A stretch of 64,000 nucleotides of DNA, taken from assembly GCF_024362695.1 (NCBI RefSeq), contig NC_065405.1, positions 6,890,672-6,954,671 on the forward strand. The letters are read 5' to 3'. Within the stretch, counting starts at the first letter, position 1; each line of letters opens with the position of its first letter. Positions 1 through 10,640 of the stretch are shown here, piece by piece. Under the pieces are notes generated by a model. It saw only the letters and a list, made by a program, of their open reading frames with translations, did no database searches and was not told where the DNA came from. Made by a program: the position numbers and the translations under genes. The DNA comes from Pectinophora gossypiella. Lineage: Eukaryota > Arthropoda > Insecta > Lepidoptera > Gelechiidae.

Positions 1-514
1 CTTTTTACCCATGTAAGATATTACAAAAACTTACTTTAAAGAATTTTTGGTGAACTGACATAGTCAATCGATCACTTTTTAGGCAATTTTTACATAATGA
101 GAGCAGATGTGTAAAAGTCGTTACAGTAACTTTTACTCCACTAACATTACAGTATTGTTATATTTAAAGAAATATTGTCGTTCTCGTATGCATTGTCGTA
201 AGAGCTGTAAGTAATTTTGCTTCCAAATAATATTTTAACCAGATGGCGGTTAAGTAAATTTGCTTTACTGAAAACTGAAGTCATTTTTACGTAAGCGCCA
301 CTATATCCTAAAATAGCAATCCAACTGTTATGATATGTATTGCTGGACATAGAAAATTAAAAAACAATGTAACCTTACCTTGACATCATTTAAATTGGAT
401 AATTGGGTAAAAAGTTATGATAAAAAAACGAAAAAATGAAACTTTAAACGGCTTTTTCTCGAAATGGCCTTTTGGCGCTTACGTAATTTTGCCTTTCCAG
501 TGACGATATGGTTA
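1..514. other. Unassigned repeat-like DNA with inverted and direct repeats
   Basis: No gene is recognised here. A perfect 14-bp inverted repeat, TTACGTAAGCGCCA, lies at 287-300 with its complement at 473-486. The 11-mer TTGGTGAACTG occurs at 47-57 and again at 515-525 in direct orientation. A minus-strand open frame (147-350, 67 codons) sits between the arms but matches no family I know. The arrangement suggests the edge of an old DNA transposon that continues beyond the window. Confidence 0.3.
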
Positions 515-947
515 TTGGTGAACTGCGGGTAAAAAGAGTTAATCCATGATAAAGCAATGGATTATGTTCTCATTTTTCAAATATATCTTTGTACAGTGAT
601 ATTTTAAGTAACGAAATTTAATATCAATTTAATTTAATTATCATATTCATATCTTAGGACTCCGTATCAACAGCGGCTGCAAATTATCTTCGATTACATG
701 TAGCTCTTAATTTTAAATTATGTTAACTAATTAATGTTGGAGCCTAGGGACTCGTACGACAACATGCATGCGACTCCAACACGGGGAGAAATACCCCATC
801 CCTTACCCCTTTTCTCGCCAGACCCCCAGGTCTTTGTCGTACTGGTGAGAAAAGGCCAGACGGCTTAACACTGGTGCTGTAGCAGAGGGGAAAAGCCTAT
901 TGTGGGACGCAACTGGCGTAACCACTTTCGCTGCGTCCCATCTCAAG
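515..947 (+). repeat. Dispersed repeat, copy 1 (partner at 12925-13335)
   Basis: This stretch matches 12925-13335 over roughly 400 bp. The shared AT-rich part runs from TGTTCTCATTTTT to GTTAACTAATTAATG. The shared GC-rich part begins TTGGAGCCTAGGGACTCG and ends CCCATCTCAAGGG. Copy 2 carries on into LINE reverse-transcriptase C-terminal coding sequence. Copy 1 instead switches abruptly at about 948 to an antisense tRNA-like SINE head. The GC-rich portion is probably the 5' edge of a LINE fragment. The AT-rich part is of unknown origin. Confidence 0.6.
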
Positions 948-1010
948 GGATTCGAACCCGGGACCTCCGGATCGTCAGCTCAACGCTCAACCACTGGACC
1001 ATAAAGGCCG
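948..1010 (-). mobile_element. SINE head fragment (tRNA-like)
   Basis: Read on the minus strand, this is the tRNA-derived 5' end of the main SINE family in the window. It has an A-box-like TGGTCCAGTGGTTG and a B-box GGTTCGAATCC. The 3' CCGGTGGGGACA and the rest of the SINE body are missing, and the head joins directly to the dispersed repeat at 515-947. It is not a tRNA gene because the 3' acceptor arm is absent. Confidence 0.7.
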
Positions 1011-1084
1011 TACTAATATATGTTGTACTAATACAAACAAAATACAGTTGTTTTAACTACATAATTGCTATTTAAACGACTAGT

Positions 1085-1160
1085 TTCACTCTTCTTCTTC
1101 TATCGTGTGGGTTGCGAGGTGGATGACCAACCTTATCAACTCTGGCTCAATCAATCTTGT
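1085..1160 (-). mobile_element. SINE tail fragment
   Basis: The sequence CTTCTTCTTCTATCGTGTGGG followed by a GAGGTGGATGACCAACC-like segment matches the 3' part of the same SINE family (compare the full copy at 32615-32922). The central and 5' parts are absent. I see nothing recognisable between this fragment and the next SINE at 1561. Confidence 0.55.
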
Positions 1161-1560
1161 GGATCAAGTTTCACTTACTCCATATTTATCGAAAATATCG
1201 CACGTTAAGTGGCTTAGTTGTGTTGTGCACTGGTAATCAAGAAACCTAACAGAGATAGGAGCGCTCTTGAGAGTCGACCATGCATATCCATACGTTATCC
1301 TATCTTGATGGTTATGCCATCTGCTCGTTATTGCAGATGCCTAATATTTGCCTAGGTGTACTGGCAACTCAATATGCCTATGTTCGCAGGACGTTCTGGT
1401 TACACAGATGGATAGTAGGTATAGACGGATTAATGTACGTACTAGATCTAGACTGAAACACTGGGGATTAATTTCGGCATAACTACTAGAATATTCCGAC
1501 CGTATCAATGTTAAAGTTGACAGATTGGCCTTAGTTTAAATATATTTTATTGATTGGTAC

Positions 1561-2210
1561 GGCTTTTGTGGTCCAGTGGTTGAGCGTTGGTCTCACCTGG
1601 AGGTCCCGGGACCAAACCCCGGTGGGAACACATCTCTGTCCCTCTCTTTATTTAAGAGCTGCGCTCTTGTCGGTGGAGTAATCGCCATTCCTCTTCTTCC
1701 CGCCAAAACCTTCACCTACCTCCTGATACGACCTGCACCTTTTCTTTGATTTGTTTCATAAATGTTCTCCTAGGTCTACCCCTTCCTCTCTTCCCTTCAA
1801 TTTTTCCTTCTATGATGTTTGTTATAAATAAATCGTGTCATATTAAGTGGCCAATCATATTTCCTCTCCGTTTCTCTATAGTCTTCATTATGGTTCAGCT
1901 TATACCCTCCATCTTTCGCCAACACCACATCTCAAACGCTTCCAATCTCTCACTGTCACATAACTCTCTGGAACATATCACAAAAAAAAAACACTTTGTT
2001 TAGGACATTGCATGCTGATCACCGGAATGTCCGAATGTAAGATAATCCGCGCTTCGTAAGCCACGTTAAGCTGTTAGTCACGTTTACTACTTACTAATGT
2101 AAGTACTTAGTCGTTACATGAATCATGTCAGGGGGTTTTGACGGGAAAATAATCCTGACACCAGGGTTGATGAGGTAGGGTACCTACCTCACAACCCACA
2201 CGATAGCAGA
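1561..2210 (+). mobile_element. tRNA-derived SINE interrupted by a LINE tail
   Basis: The head at 1561-1634 has the A-box-like TGGTCCAGTGGTTG and a degenerate B box. The body resumes at about 1970 with ATATCACAAAAAA, the GATCACC segment, and a tail ending CTCACAACCCACACGA near 2200. The gap between is an antisense LINE insertion. The SINE is therefore older than that LINE copy. No protein is encoded. Transcription would have been by RNA polymerase III from the internal boxes. Confidence 0.8.
1635..1969 (-). mobile_element. 5'-truncated RTE-like LINE tail nested in a SINE
   Basis: The minus strand encodes a LINE C-terminal region in broken frames, with the features ERLEAFEMWCWRK, IIEGKIEGKRGRGRPR and a closing HRQERSS. 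It ends in a GA-rich tail. The flanks are GGAACACATC at 1625-1634 and GGAACATATC at 1970-1979, a 10-bp target duplication with one mismatch. The same LINE tail occurs on the plus strand at 30384-30611. This copy cannot move: it is truncated and carries stops. Confidence 0.8.
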
Positions 2211-3417
2211 ATTAATTTGTTACTATGTACTTATACGATTATCTAGGGATACCATTTTAGTACGAAATACTTCGAAGATATACGCTATTCAACTTTCATG
2301 TATAATATTTATGAAGTTTAGTCAGTATCTCAAAAGCAACATACTACAACTACTTTTGGTACCGGTAGTATCTAAAGACGTATCAATGTACCTCTGTCTA
2401 CCCCAATAGGAATATAGTCGTGAAATCTCTCGACTAATCATGACAGTCATATATTATATGTTATGTTTTAAAAACGTATTTTTATCCCAAAACTCGTATT
2501 ATTATTATGCATAGACGTAGACAAATTAAAATCAAAAAGGTAACGAATTTAAGTAATCATATTTATACTTCATAAATATATATAATAACCAAAAGGAAAA
2601 CGCCAGAAAAATATTAAGTAATTCATTTACCTCATCGAGAGGGATATCATTAAAAACAGTTTTTAAATAAAATTAATCTTTTATTTATTACTTTTTATAT
2701 TTTTGAAGAATTTCAAAGGTATATATTACTTGCAAAATTGATATTATATTAAAATTAGATTACCCTTACCGTACACAAACGAGAAATACAAATAAAATAC
2801 GTAATTTCTTGTCTAAATTGTATCACAAAGGAAATATAATATACCTTTTTGGTTGTTGCCAAAAATAACTGATCCTTAGATAATTTGTACCCAGACAAGT
2901 TTCTTTGGAACCATAGAAGTTACTTTTGAATATGATCTGTAATTTTAGAACTATAGATTCAATGAGGAACTTTCTAGACTATGTTCCTTAAACACAATAT
3001 AAATGGCGCCTAACATATTTTTCTTCGTTTAACCTTCTAATTTCATAGATAACAGACATATACATCTTTTATCTTTGTTTTTGGGTAGAAATGATGACCC
3101 TTTTTATTACATGTACCCAGGCTCAACTACATCTTCCAACCATGATATTTTGATCAAAATAGAGAGAAGCAATATAGGTAGCAACGTAATTCTTTACATA
3201 ATTGATCCAAATATCAAGCAGCAATTATTTGTATATATGCTTCTGGCATTACGTTATTCTACAACGCCATCAATATTTTTTTGGTGAACGTAGCCTGGAA
3301 AGTCGCTTATTTTCTCTGGATAATTTACCACATATTTGATCACAATTAATATTTAGTTACATTTATTACATGAAAAAATATGTTGTTTGTTGTGTGTATG
3401 TTTTTTTTTTATTTCAG
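2211..3417. other. No gene recognised
   Basis: The DNA is AT-rich, with scattered short ORFs and no domain signature or SINE boxes. It is consistent with intron or intergenic sequence. Confidence 0.6.
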
Positions 3418-3505
3418 GGAAGAGTGGAAGAACGGAAGAGAGGCCTTTGCCCTGCAGTTTGACATTGGGGGTTATTAATAATAATTATTATTATTATAAA
3501 TAATA
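3418..3505 (+). mobile_element. Short LINE C-terminal tail with TAA repeat
   Basis: The plus strand reads as EEWKNGREAFALQFDIGG and then stops. This resembles the extreme C-terminus of RTE-like LINE ORFs (pattern W..R.EAFA.Q.D.GG). A TAATAATAATTATTATTATT tail follows directly. The stretch before it ends TTTTTATTTCAG, which looks like a splice acceptor, but the LINE-like residues and microsatellite tail favour a truncated retroinsertion. Confidence 0.45.
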
Positions 3506-4377
3506 TCGAGTAGACGCGACCACGCTGTCATAGAAACTGTACCTAAGCTTTATTTATTACCTAATAGATAAAAATAACTTCTATTTTTTTAATTATTTGA
3601 ATCATTAATTATATATTTATGCAAGAATTCAGACATTAATAAGTGTGTTGTTACCAGTAACCTAACCACAGATGTGTGGCGGGACACACAACCAACCCAC
3701 CACCAACCACCCAATTTCGAGAAGACTCAACAAATTCCGTGGTCGGACTACATACAGCTACCTAATTAATCTACCTATAAGGACTTCTAACAAAATTTTG
3801 TAACATTAAAAATCACTCCAATTAACAAAACCTCCAAAAATTTTTTGTCTTCAGTAAAATTGATTACAAAATTAGAAATTAGTTTATCTTTAAATAATAT
3901 AATCTATTATTTCCTAATTTTCCGTTCATATATTGGCAAAGTTCGCCGCAGCGAACATGTATTTTCCTGAAATCTGAAAGGTTCAATTTTTTTTTAAACA
4001 ATTTTAGGTGCTCCTAAACAACCCATAAACCTGTATTTAAAATTATATCATTATACTAGAACTTTTTTTTGTCAAATAAAGGGTTGAGTTCATAAACTTT
4101 GTAAACCAAAATATTTATTTGGTAAACGTTTCAGCTTAGCAGTTCCTGTCAATCGACGACTTATAAGTAGTCGGTAGGTTAGTGGTAGGTACTACTCAGC
4201 ATTCAGCCACAACATTATGCAGTTTAGATAATTATACTAAGTATTATATTACTTATCTAACGACACTAATGGTTCAATGTTGAACAAAAATATGAATAGT
4301 GTAATTCAAAATAGGAAGCTTAAAATTATATTTTATTTTATTTAGATTTAAGAAAGGTAGGTTAACATATAACGTAA
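3506..4377. other. No gene recognised
   Basis: AT-rich DNA without recognisable coding or repeat signatures. It ends where the SINE at 4378 begins. Confidence 0.55.
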
Positions 4378-4679
4378 ACAGCTTATATACTTCCCACTGC
4401 TGGGCACAGGCCTCCCCTCAATTAACTGGAAGGGGCATACTCCACTGCGGGTTGGTGGAGATGTTTTTATGGCAAATAGCCGAGGCCAACTGATTAACGT
4501 GCACTTCGAAGCACGGAATCATCTTACTTTTTCGGACAATCATGTGATTCAAGCTAGCAATGTCCTTACCTAACAAAGGACAGACTCACAAAGTGATTTC
4601 GACAATGTCCCCGTCGGGAATCGAACTCGGACCTTTAGATCGTGAGCCTAACGCTCTAACCACTACACCACAGAGGCTG
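4378..4679 (-). mobile_element. tRNA-derived SINE, near full length
   Basis: On the minus strand the element begins with a CAGCCTCTGTGGTGTAGTGG-like head. It has a B box around GGTCCGAGTTCGATTCC, continues through GTCCGAAAAAGTAAGATGATTCCGTG-type body sequence, and ends in the tail that reads CTGCCCAGCAGTGGG in intact copies. Sequence divergence suggests an old copy. The same body and tail are seen at 32062-32301 and 53155-53404. Confidence 0.8.
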
Positions 4680-5228
4680 TTGAGGAAGGTACTTTAATAT
4701 AATATCTAATGTACTAATTATTTTTAAAACAAAGGACGACGGCAGGAAAGGAACCCTTCCGAGAGTTATCGGATTTTAGGCTACCCACGGATAATCGGAT
4801 TACCTTGCCTACCAACTCCAAATTTTCTTAAAGCCTAAGGCTATGTAGAAATCGACGTAGCGCGTAATGAGTTCCATAAACATGTACTCGCTAAAAAATC
4901 TTCTTTTGGTAGGCAGTACGTCTTTATATCATCTTCTTTTCTATAGAAATACATATTATCTGTAGGTGTAATATGTATTGACCTGTGTCTTTAGCAATAT
5001 TTTTGCGAAGTTGGTAGAGAAAGCATATTCCTCAGGGCATCGAGGGACCGCATCTCTATAATACTCATTCGGAACTTCTATTTACTTTACCGATCTAGGA
5101 AACTTCTTTAGCGCATTTCAAGCCAGCTAAGTATTGTGAGGGGCTGTCTTTATTGTAAAGATAAGTAGTCATAACGTAGATACGCTGTTTTGCGATCGCT
5201 ATCTAGTGCTATATATATGTATGTGTGT
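4680..5228. other. No gene recognised
   Basis: Low-complexity AT-rich sequence between a SINE and a MITE, with no supported gene. Confidence 0.5.
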
Positions 5229-5229
5229 A

Positions 5230-5674
5230 TACAGGGTGTTAGTGACATCGTAACGAATATTAAGGGGAATGATTCAAATCATGATTTTGAGTTAATATCA
5301 AGTGGAATTTTTCGTCGCAAAATTCATGATTATATTTTATTTGAATTATTTTCAATTCTATACTTTTGCGATGAAAGATACCACTTGCTATTAACTCATA
5401 ATAATAAGCTGAATTATCCGCCTCAGTATTCGTTACCATGTCACTTACGCCCCTCACACGTACCTACGAACAAAGAGGGGGATGATTCAGACCATGATTC
5501 TGAGTTGGCATCAAGTGGAATTTCCTCTCGGGAATGTCATGAAAATTTTATTGTGTTTTTTAATTATTTTCACTTCCATACTTATGCGACCAAAAATCCC
5601 ACTTGATATCAACACGAAATCATGGTCTGAATCATCCCTAAAAGTTTTCGTTACGATGTCACTAACACCCTGTA
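5230..5674. mobile_element. Dimeric palindromic MITE
   Basis: The outer ends are inverted: ACAGGGTGTTAGTGACATCG at 5231 and its complement ending ACACCCTGT at about 5672. TA flanks both sides. Inside are two hairpin-forming units, roughly 5231-5455 and 5456-5672. Each has TGATTCA..CATGATT..GAGTT..ATCAAGTGGAATTT on the left and its complement on the right. The termini facing each other in the middle are eroded. There is no transposase ORF. TA flanks and CAGGG ends suggest a Tc1/mariner-type relative, but the family is not proven. Confidence 0.75.
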
Positions 5675-7732
5675 TATCTACATAATCTCAGTGTTAGGTA
5701 TACATAATTATATTACTAACGTTTTATTTCTACAAGCAAAAGCTTCTTTGTTACCTAGCTACTAATTAGTATGTTTTGTCCAAAGTATTTTTTACTGATT
5801 TAACTCTTCTTTGCGCAGAGAGTTTAAAAATTATTATTAAATATTAATGCTAAATTATGTTTTTCAAGTAGCTATAACTACTTCAAGAGACGAGTGGGAC
5901 TTTATTTGTCTAATTTTGATATCTGATTCGAGTAAAAACATTCCACTCAGCAAATCTTTACAAAGGTCCTATCATCTGTGAAAAAAACCTGTTCTTTTTC
6001 TCCGAAATTTGCTTTGGCGCGTAAATTTTTGAGGATCAAATCAAATATTATTGTTTTATCAGCAAGATAAGACTGGGCTGTTGAGGCGTCATTTATTTGA
6101 ATGAAGCCTGTTTTGTTTTGAACTTTTGCGGTAATAAGTACTGAGTAATATTTCAACTAAGTTATTATATTTTAAGTGTTTAGGTTTGAAATCAACTTAT
6201 CAGCAGACCTAGATTTGTGTAATGTATTTTGATTAACTGGCCGCAAAGTTTAACATAGTTGTGGTACCTATACCGAAGTAGCCGAACAATTCCATCAATG
6301 CGAGTGGCTAACCGCACCCATCGGTCATAATGACCGTTTGGATAATCATTCCAAATTCTGAGCAGAACACACTTCAAATTCTTTTTTGATATTTTTGAAG
6401 CATGAATGCGTCAAGCTAATTGGTCTCTATGAAAAAATACGTTTTTTCACTTAGATATTTTACATTAGACTCAAAAAGCATTGCTGTTTGAACCGATTTA
6501 TAAAATATAAATGACGAATTCTTTGTTCGTGTAAAAATACGTGAATAAATGTTTAAAAAGCAAAAGCCCAATGCCCCACGGCGGCTGGAGTTTGAAACAG
6601 TAAACATCCTTCATGGAAGCAAATAGGCGTTATTTTAGATCGAATAAGAAAAAGTGAATAGTTGCGCGAACGGCTCCCGGTCGCGCGATAAAGGACGAAG
6701 TTTTATTCAAACAAACCAACTGTTTTGGGACACTCATCTCTATTCTGCGCGTTATGGTAGCAGCTGTCGCTTAATTTACACCGACTATGTGACGTACGCC
6801 AAACATTTCGGTACAGAAAACTATTGCAAATGTTTTTATTTGTAGTCTACGACACACATCAGCAACGAATGTATGCTAAAACGTGCGTGTTCGCTCACTT
6901 TTGTTTCTTTTCTCTTACGAATCCTTCTTCCGTCTGACGATACATTCTAAGAATAACAATATGCCTGTATTTCGAAAATATACGCACTACTCTGGTCAAA
7001 GTTATAGTTATTTCTACATTTCTTTTACGGCGCAATGGCGTTACGGTTTCGACTCCCAGTTAGATGTTTGGAAACAAAACTTTTTAGATAGACTCGGGTC
7101 TGAGTGTTCAACCCACAGTGAAACAGCATGGTAAACCCTATTTACAAAGCGAAGTTTGTGTGTGCCATTTATTCGTCAAGAAAACGAAGATGCCACTTCG
7201 ATCACACGACTGTGCGTTGTGTCACAGTCAATGGATCTTAATTGTAGCAACTTATTATTATTACTTATTATCTTTTATAAAATTTTCCATTATTGAAGAG
7301 TATTTCAATCAAGTTGCAATTTAGTTACGAATACAGCTTTATAGTAATTTGCGCCTACTCAAAATATGAAGAAATTGAAATCAATTATTCTCCGGAAGTT
7401 ATGAACCACTAGTCAGACGTTCTTTATACATTACGAATTCCTTCTTATTTAAAGAATTCTCACACAGATAACAGTTATGGTCGACTTGAAAGAATTCGTA
7501 CGGTTCGGAAGAGCACGCAGTCTTATTTACTGTGCTTTTTTATCATCTTAAAGTCACTCACTACTCAAATTATGATAATGCGACAGGGTTCCAATCTTAA
7601 AACATGGTATGCGTACGCGTGTCGATTATATCGAAAGAATGCGAATATAACAAAAATACAAAATATCTACAGTTAATAATAACACGAATTCGAAGTAACT
7701 TTTCGAGCCACAATAGGATTTCATACATTATA
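5675..7732. other. No gene recognised
   Basis: This contains several 60-85 codon open frames, none with a domain I recognise. A minus-strand frame at 5947-6156 (with NLRAKANFGEKEQVFF) has a faint resemblance to LINE ORF1 material but not enough to call. Treat as intron or intergenic DNA. Confidence 0.45.
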
Positions 7733-7760
7733 CAGGGTGTTAGTGACATCGTAACGAAAA
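7733..7760 (+). mobile_element. Solo MITE terminal inverted repeat
   Basis: TACAGGGTGTTAGTGACATC followed by GTAACGAA matches the left terminus of the dimeric MITE family at 5230 and 44172. No right end or internal hairpin is visible downstream, so this is a relict end or a member with an unrelated interior. Confidence 0.65.
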
Positions 7761-8394
7761 AAAATGGAACGCCTATTTTATTGTACTAAAAACGATGGTG
7801 GGTGTTTTTCTTGTCGCAAATGTTTAATTAAGATTTTCAATTTTTACTGTGCCGCAATGTAAGTCGAACAACGCGCCACACAGACGCTAAACTTACGCGC
7901 GGCTACGTTACGCGTGTGAGATACGATGTTGATATCTAGGTAGGAGTTTTCATTCTCTTGTATTTAGATGCTTAGTAGTGGTTCAACGTTTAAAAATGTT
8001 GTTTGTTGAAGTAGAACACCTACTGCCACAATTTTTCACGCACGGTACCTACCTACCAGTTATTAAAACGTTCCTACTTATTAACAATAAAAACTCTACT
8101 CTTGCCTTACCTTAATTGTTATTCCTTCGGATGAAGTACCTAGGTAGGTACCCTAGAACATGTCACGTCACGTAGGTATGCTACATCGCGTTTCCTCCGC
8201 GGTAGGTAGGTATCACACGCACTCACAAACACAACACCTTGCTCTTTAATAAACATCAACAACTTCCATACTTTTGCGCAGTAAATGGTCTATGATCTAT
8301 CATCATAGTCGACACTACTCATTTACAGAATGAAACAAACACTCACAAACACGAAAAAAATATCCTCGAAAAACATCACGCGATTCGGGTCAAG
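7761..8394. other. No gene recognised
   Basis: Intergenic or intronic DNA with repeated GGTAGGTA-type short motifs around 8040-8210. Nothing else is supported. Confidence 0.45.
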
Positions 8395-8660
8395 CTTAGT
8401 ATTCGACTGAGCGGAAAGCGCGCGGCGGCGGCGTTAGCGCAAAGCATCAAAGGCGCCGACTAAGGGCGCCGACGACGCACCGGCCGCGGCCGAGTCGAGC
8501 CGACGACTAGAGAGAGAGAGAGAAGTATGTTTATGGTGCAAGTGACAGAGAAAGAAATAGTATCTGTTCGTATGCCTAGTTATTGGCGAGCGTTGCCCTT
8601 GACCCGTGCGCCGGCTATTCACCTGCGCATAGCTGAAGTTGTAAGATACGTTATTATTAT
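8395..8660. other. GC- and CpG-rich patch
   Basis: This contrasts with the AT-rich surroundings. It contains GCGCGGCGGCGGCG, two copies of GGCGCCGAC (about 8452 and 8465), GGCCGCGGCCG, and a (GA)n run at 8510-8522. A segment near 8550-8600 (AGTATCTGTTCGTATGCCTAG..TATTGGCG) recurs imperfectly at about 8828-8862. The patch could be a promoter-like CpG cluster, or a GC-rich transposon end with a repeated arm. No exon is defensible. Confidence 0.35.
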
Positions 8661-8946
8661 TATTGATGACATTGATAAAATTTAATAATTAGTAATTTTT
8701 ATTTGTTTATTTTAAATGTGCGTTCTATGCAGCTTAAAACACAATATGGGACTGAAAAAAAACTATTTTTTTTATGAATTTGGCGACAGGAAACTTCACT
8801 TGATACCTATCAACTCAAAGAAATACCTAGTATCTGTTCGTAATGCCTACTTTATTGGCGCGCGTTGCGTTGCATCAAGACAGATCAAACAAGCCCTAAC
8901 TCGGAGGTCTTGCGTCCCAGGATCCATTAATTATGTCTTAGAACCT

Positions 8947-9177
8947 TCTTGGCCTATGTGGTCCAGTGGTTGAGCGATGGGATGCGGAGGGTCCGGGTTC
9001 GTATTCCGGTGGGGACATATCACAAAAATCTGTTTTATAAGGCCTTTGGTTGGGACGTTACCGGCTGATCACCTGATTGTCCGAAAGTAAAATGATCCGT
9101 GCTTCGGAAGGTACGTTAAGTCGTTGCTCCCGTCTACTAGGTACTTATGTAAGCACGTAGCCGTTACATGAATATTG
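8947..9177 (+). mobile_element. tRNA-derived SINE, 3'-truncated
   Basis: The head has GGCCTATGTGGTCCAGTGG and a B-box-like GGGTTCGTATTCC. CGGTGGGGACATATCAC follows, then the body with GATCACCTGATTGTCCGAAAG. It stops after GCCGTTACATGAATATTG, so the final third of the element (the GGTGTCAGGG and CACACGA part) is missing. Confidence 0.8.
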
Positions 9178-10214
9178 TACACAGAACAGGATAGGTTTAA
9201 TTAGTTCTTTACTGATGATTTAACAATGAGATTTAAAACTACGAATAACTTAGTACCTCGGTACGGTACCAACATGTAACAAGAAAAATAAGATCACTCC
9301 ACTCGGACAATTTTTTCTTTGAACATGCCGACATTGCCTACGCGGCGGAGTTGCCGAACTATCGATAGGTAGATTATCAATTGTTGAACTTGAAAATTGT
9401 CTAAACTATCGAAAGTAGTGATAGTACATTTAGATCGATACTAACGATAGTACCGATAGGTCTTGCTTTGTAACAATAATGGGTATTGATCTAAAAGATT
9501 TATTTATTTATTTATTTTCGATTTTTGTGTAGCGAGGTTTTGCGTAGGTACTTACATACTAAGTTGGTGGATGGTTGACATAGTAGGTAACTAATTACCT
9601 AATCTGTGTTGGTTGTGTTAGTTGGTTGTTAGTTATTCTAATGACAACAAAGAATACAATTATTTACTGTTTCAACTGTTTTAGGTAGATAATGGCCCTG
9701 ATTCCTATGAGTAAATGAATGAATAACCCGGTCGAATCAAAAAGGTATCTCGCTGGTAACTTAATCTGTCGGTTGTTTTAGATTCTGCTTAAAATTGACG
9801 TGTATTCCATAAATTTTATGCCTTTTGATTATCCTATAGAAGCGATCCCTCACAGTGGAATATATAACGAATTGAATTTGTTACACATGTTCACCGGTAA
9901 GTAATTTATATGAACGGATACCCATACCTGGAATTCACCTCGTTTTCCTCCAAGGAAGATTTCACATTACTTATACATAAAGAATCTTGTTCGCGCGCGT
10001 CAAGTAATAAAAGTTATGTAGGTGTGAATAATATATAAAATCAATTTCTGACCATACTACTTCTTTTCTTATCAGCCTAGTGTTGGTTGTGAAATCAATG
10101 ACAGACATCATCAGAATAGGCTAGTTTCCAACTAGTCAAATTAGTTACTTTTAAGTTTTTACTAAACGTCAAAACATGAAATTACTAAGGAATTTGTATG
10201 AATAAACAACCCAC
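9178..10214. other. Non-coding DNA with a CGATA cluster
   Basis: No gene recognised. At 9360-9367 there is a perfect TATCGATA palindrome. Within the next 100 bp are further CGATA-type sites near 9408, 9435, 9444 and 9453. The remainder is AT-rich and featureless. Confidence 0.4.
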
Positions 10215-10640
10215 GTCTTCTTCTGCTTCGTGTGGGCTGTGAGGTGGATTACCAACCTCATCAACGCTGGTGTCAGGGTTATTATTGAGCCGCCTAACGC
10301 CCCTGACATGAATCATGTAACGAGTACTTACTTACATCAGTAAGTACATTGTTTTAGTTTACGCGGTTATTATCATAATTAAAACAACAACAGCAACAGT
10401 GTCGAAATATCGGGAGTCTCATATCCCCATTTAAACGCGGTAAGAACCCGTTATTATGTGTTTTAATTATCAGTAAGTAGTAACCGGGACCAACAGCTTA
10501 ACGTGCCTTACGAATAACGGATCGTCTTACTTTTGGACAATCGGATGATCAGCCTGCAAAGTCCTAGGGATGACAAAGCGATTTTTATGATATGTCCCCA
10601 CCGGGATTAGAACCCGGGGCATTCGACGAATCGTGAACTG
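10215..10640 (-). mobile_element. tRNA-derived SINE split by a 122-bp insertion
   Basis: On the minus strand the element runs from an eroded B-box region (CCGGGTTCTAATCCCGG), through the GTGATATGTCC-equivalent body, to the tail that reads CACACGAAGCAGAAGAAGACG. It is interrupted at 10347-10468. The head beyond about 10640 is lost. Confidence 0.75.
10347..10468. mobile_element. Short LINE-like fragment with an 11-bp target duplication
   Basis: The insert begins CATTGTTTTAGTTTACGCGG and ends TTATTATGTGTTTTAATT. ATCAGTAAGTA flanks it perfectly at 10336-10346 and 10469-10479. The inner block (ATCGGGAGTCTCATATCCCC, then TTTAAACGCGGTAAG) recurs at about 60627-60682. Two other members of the host SINE family run uninterrupted through this point, so the insertion is real. 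The element type is uncertain: a LINE 3' end or a small non-autonomous repeat. Confidence 0.75.

Noticed and set aside
3400..3470. Host exon suggested by a strong-looking TTTTTATTTCAG acceptor
   Set aside because: The downstream residues match a LINE C-terminus and are followed by a TAA microsatellite, so truncated retroinsertion is likelier.
5947..6156. Minus-strand frame resembling LINE ORF1
   Set aside because: The resemblance is limited to a few residues and no flanking LINE sequence or tail is visible.
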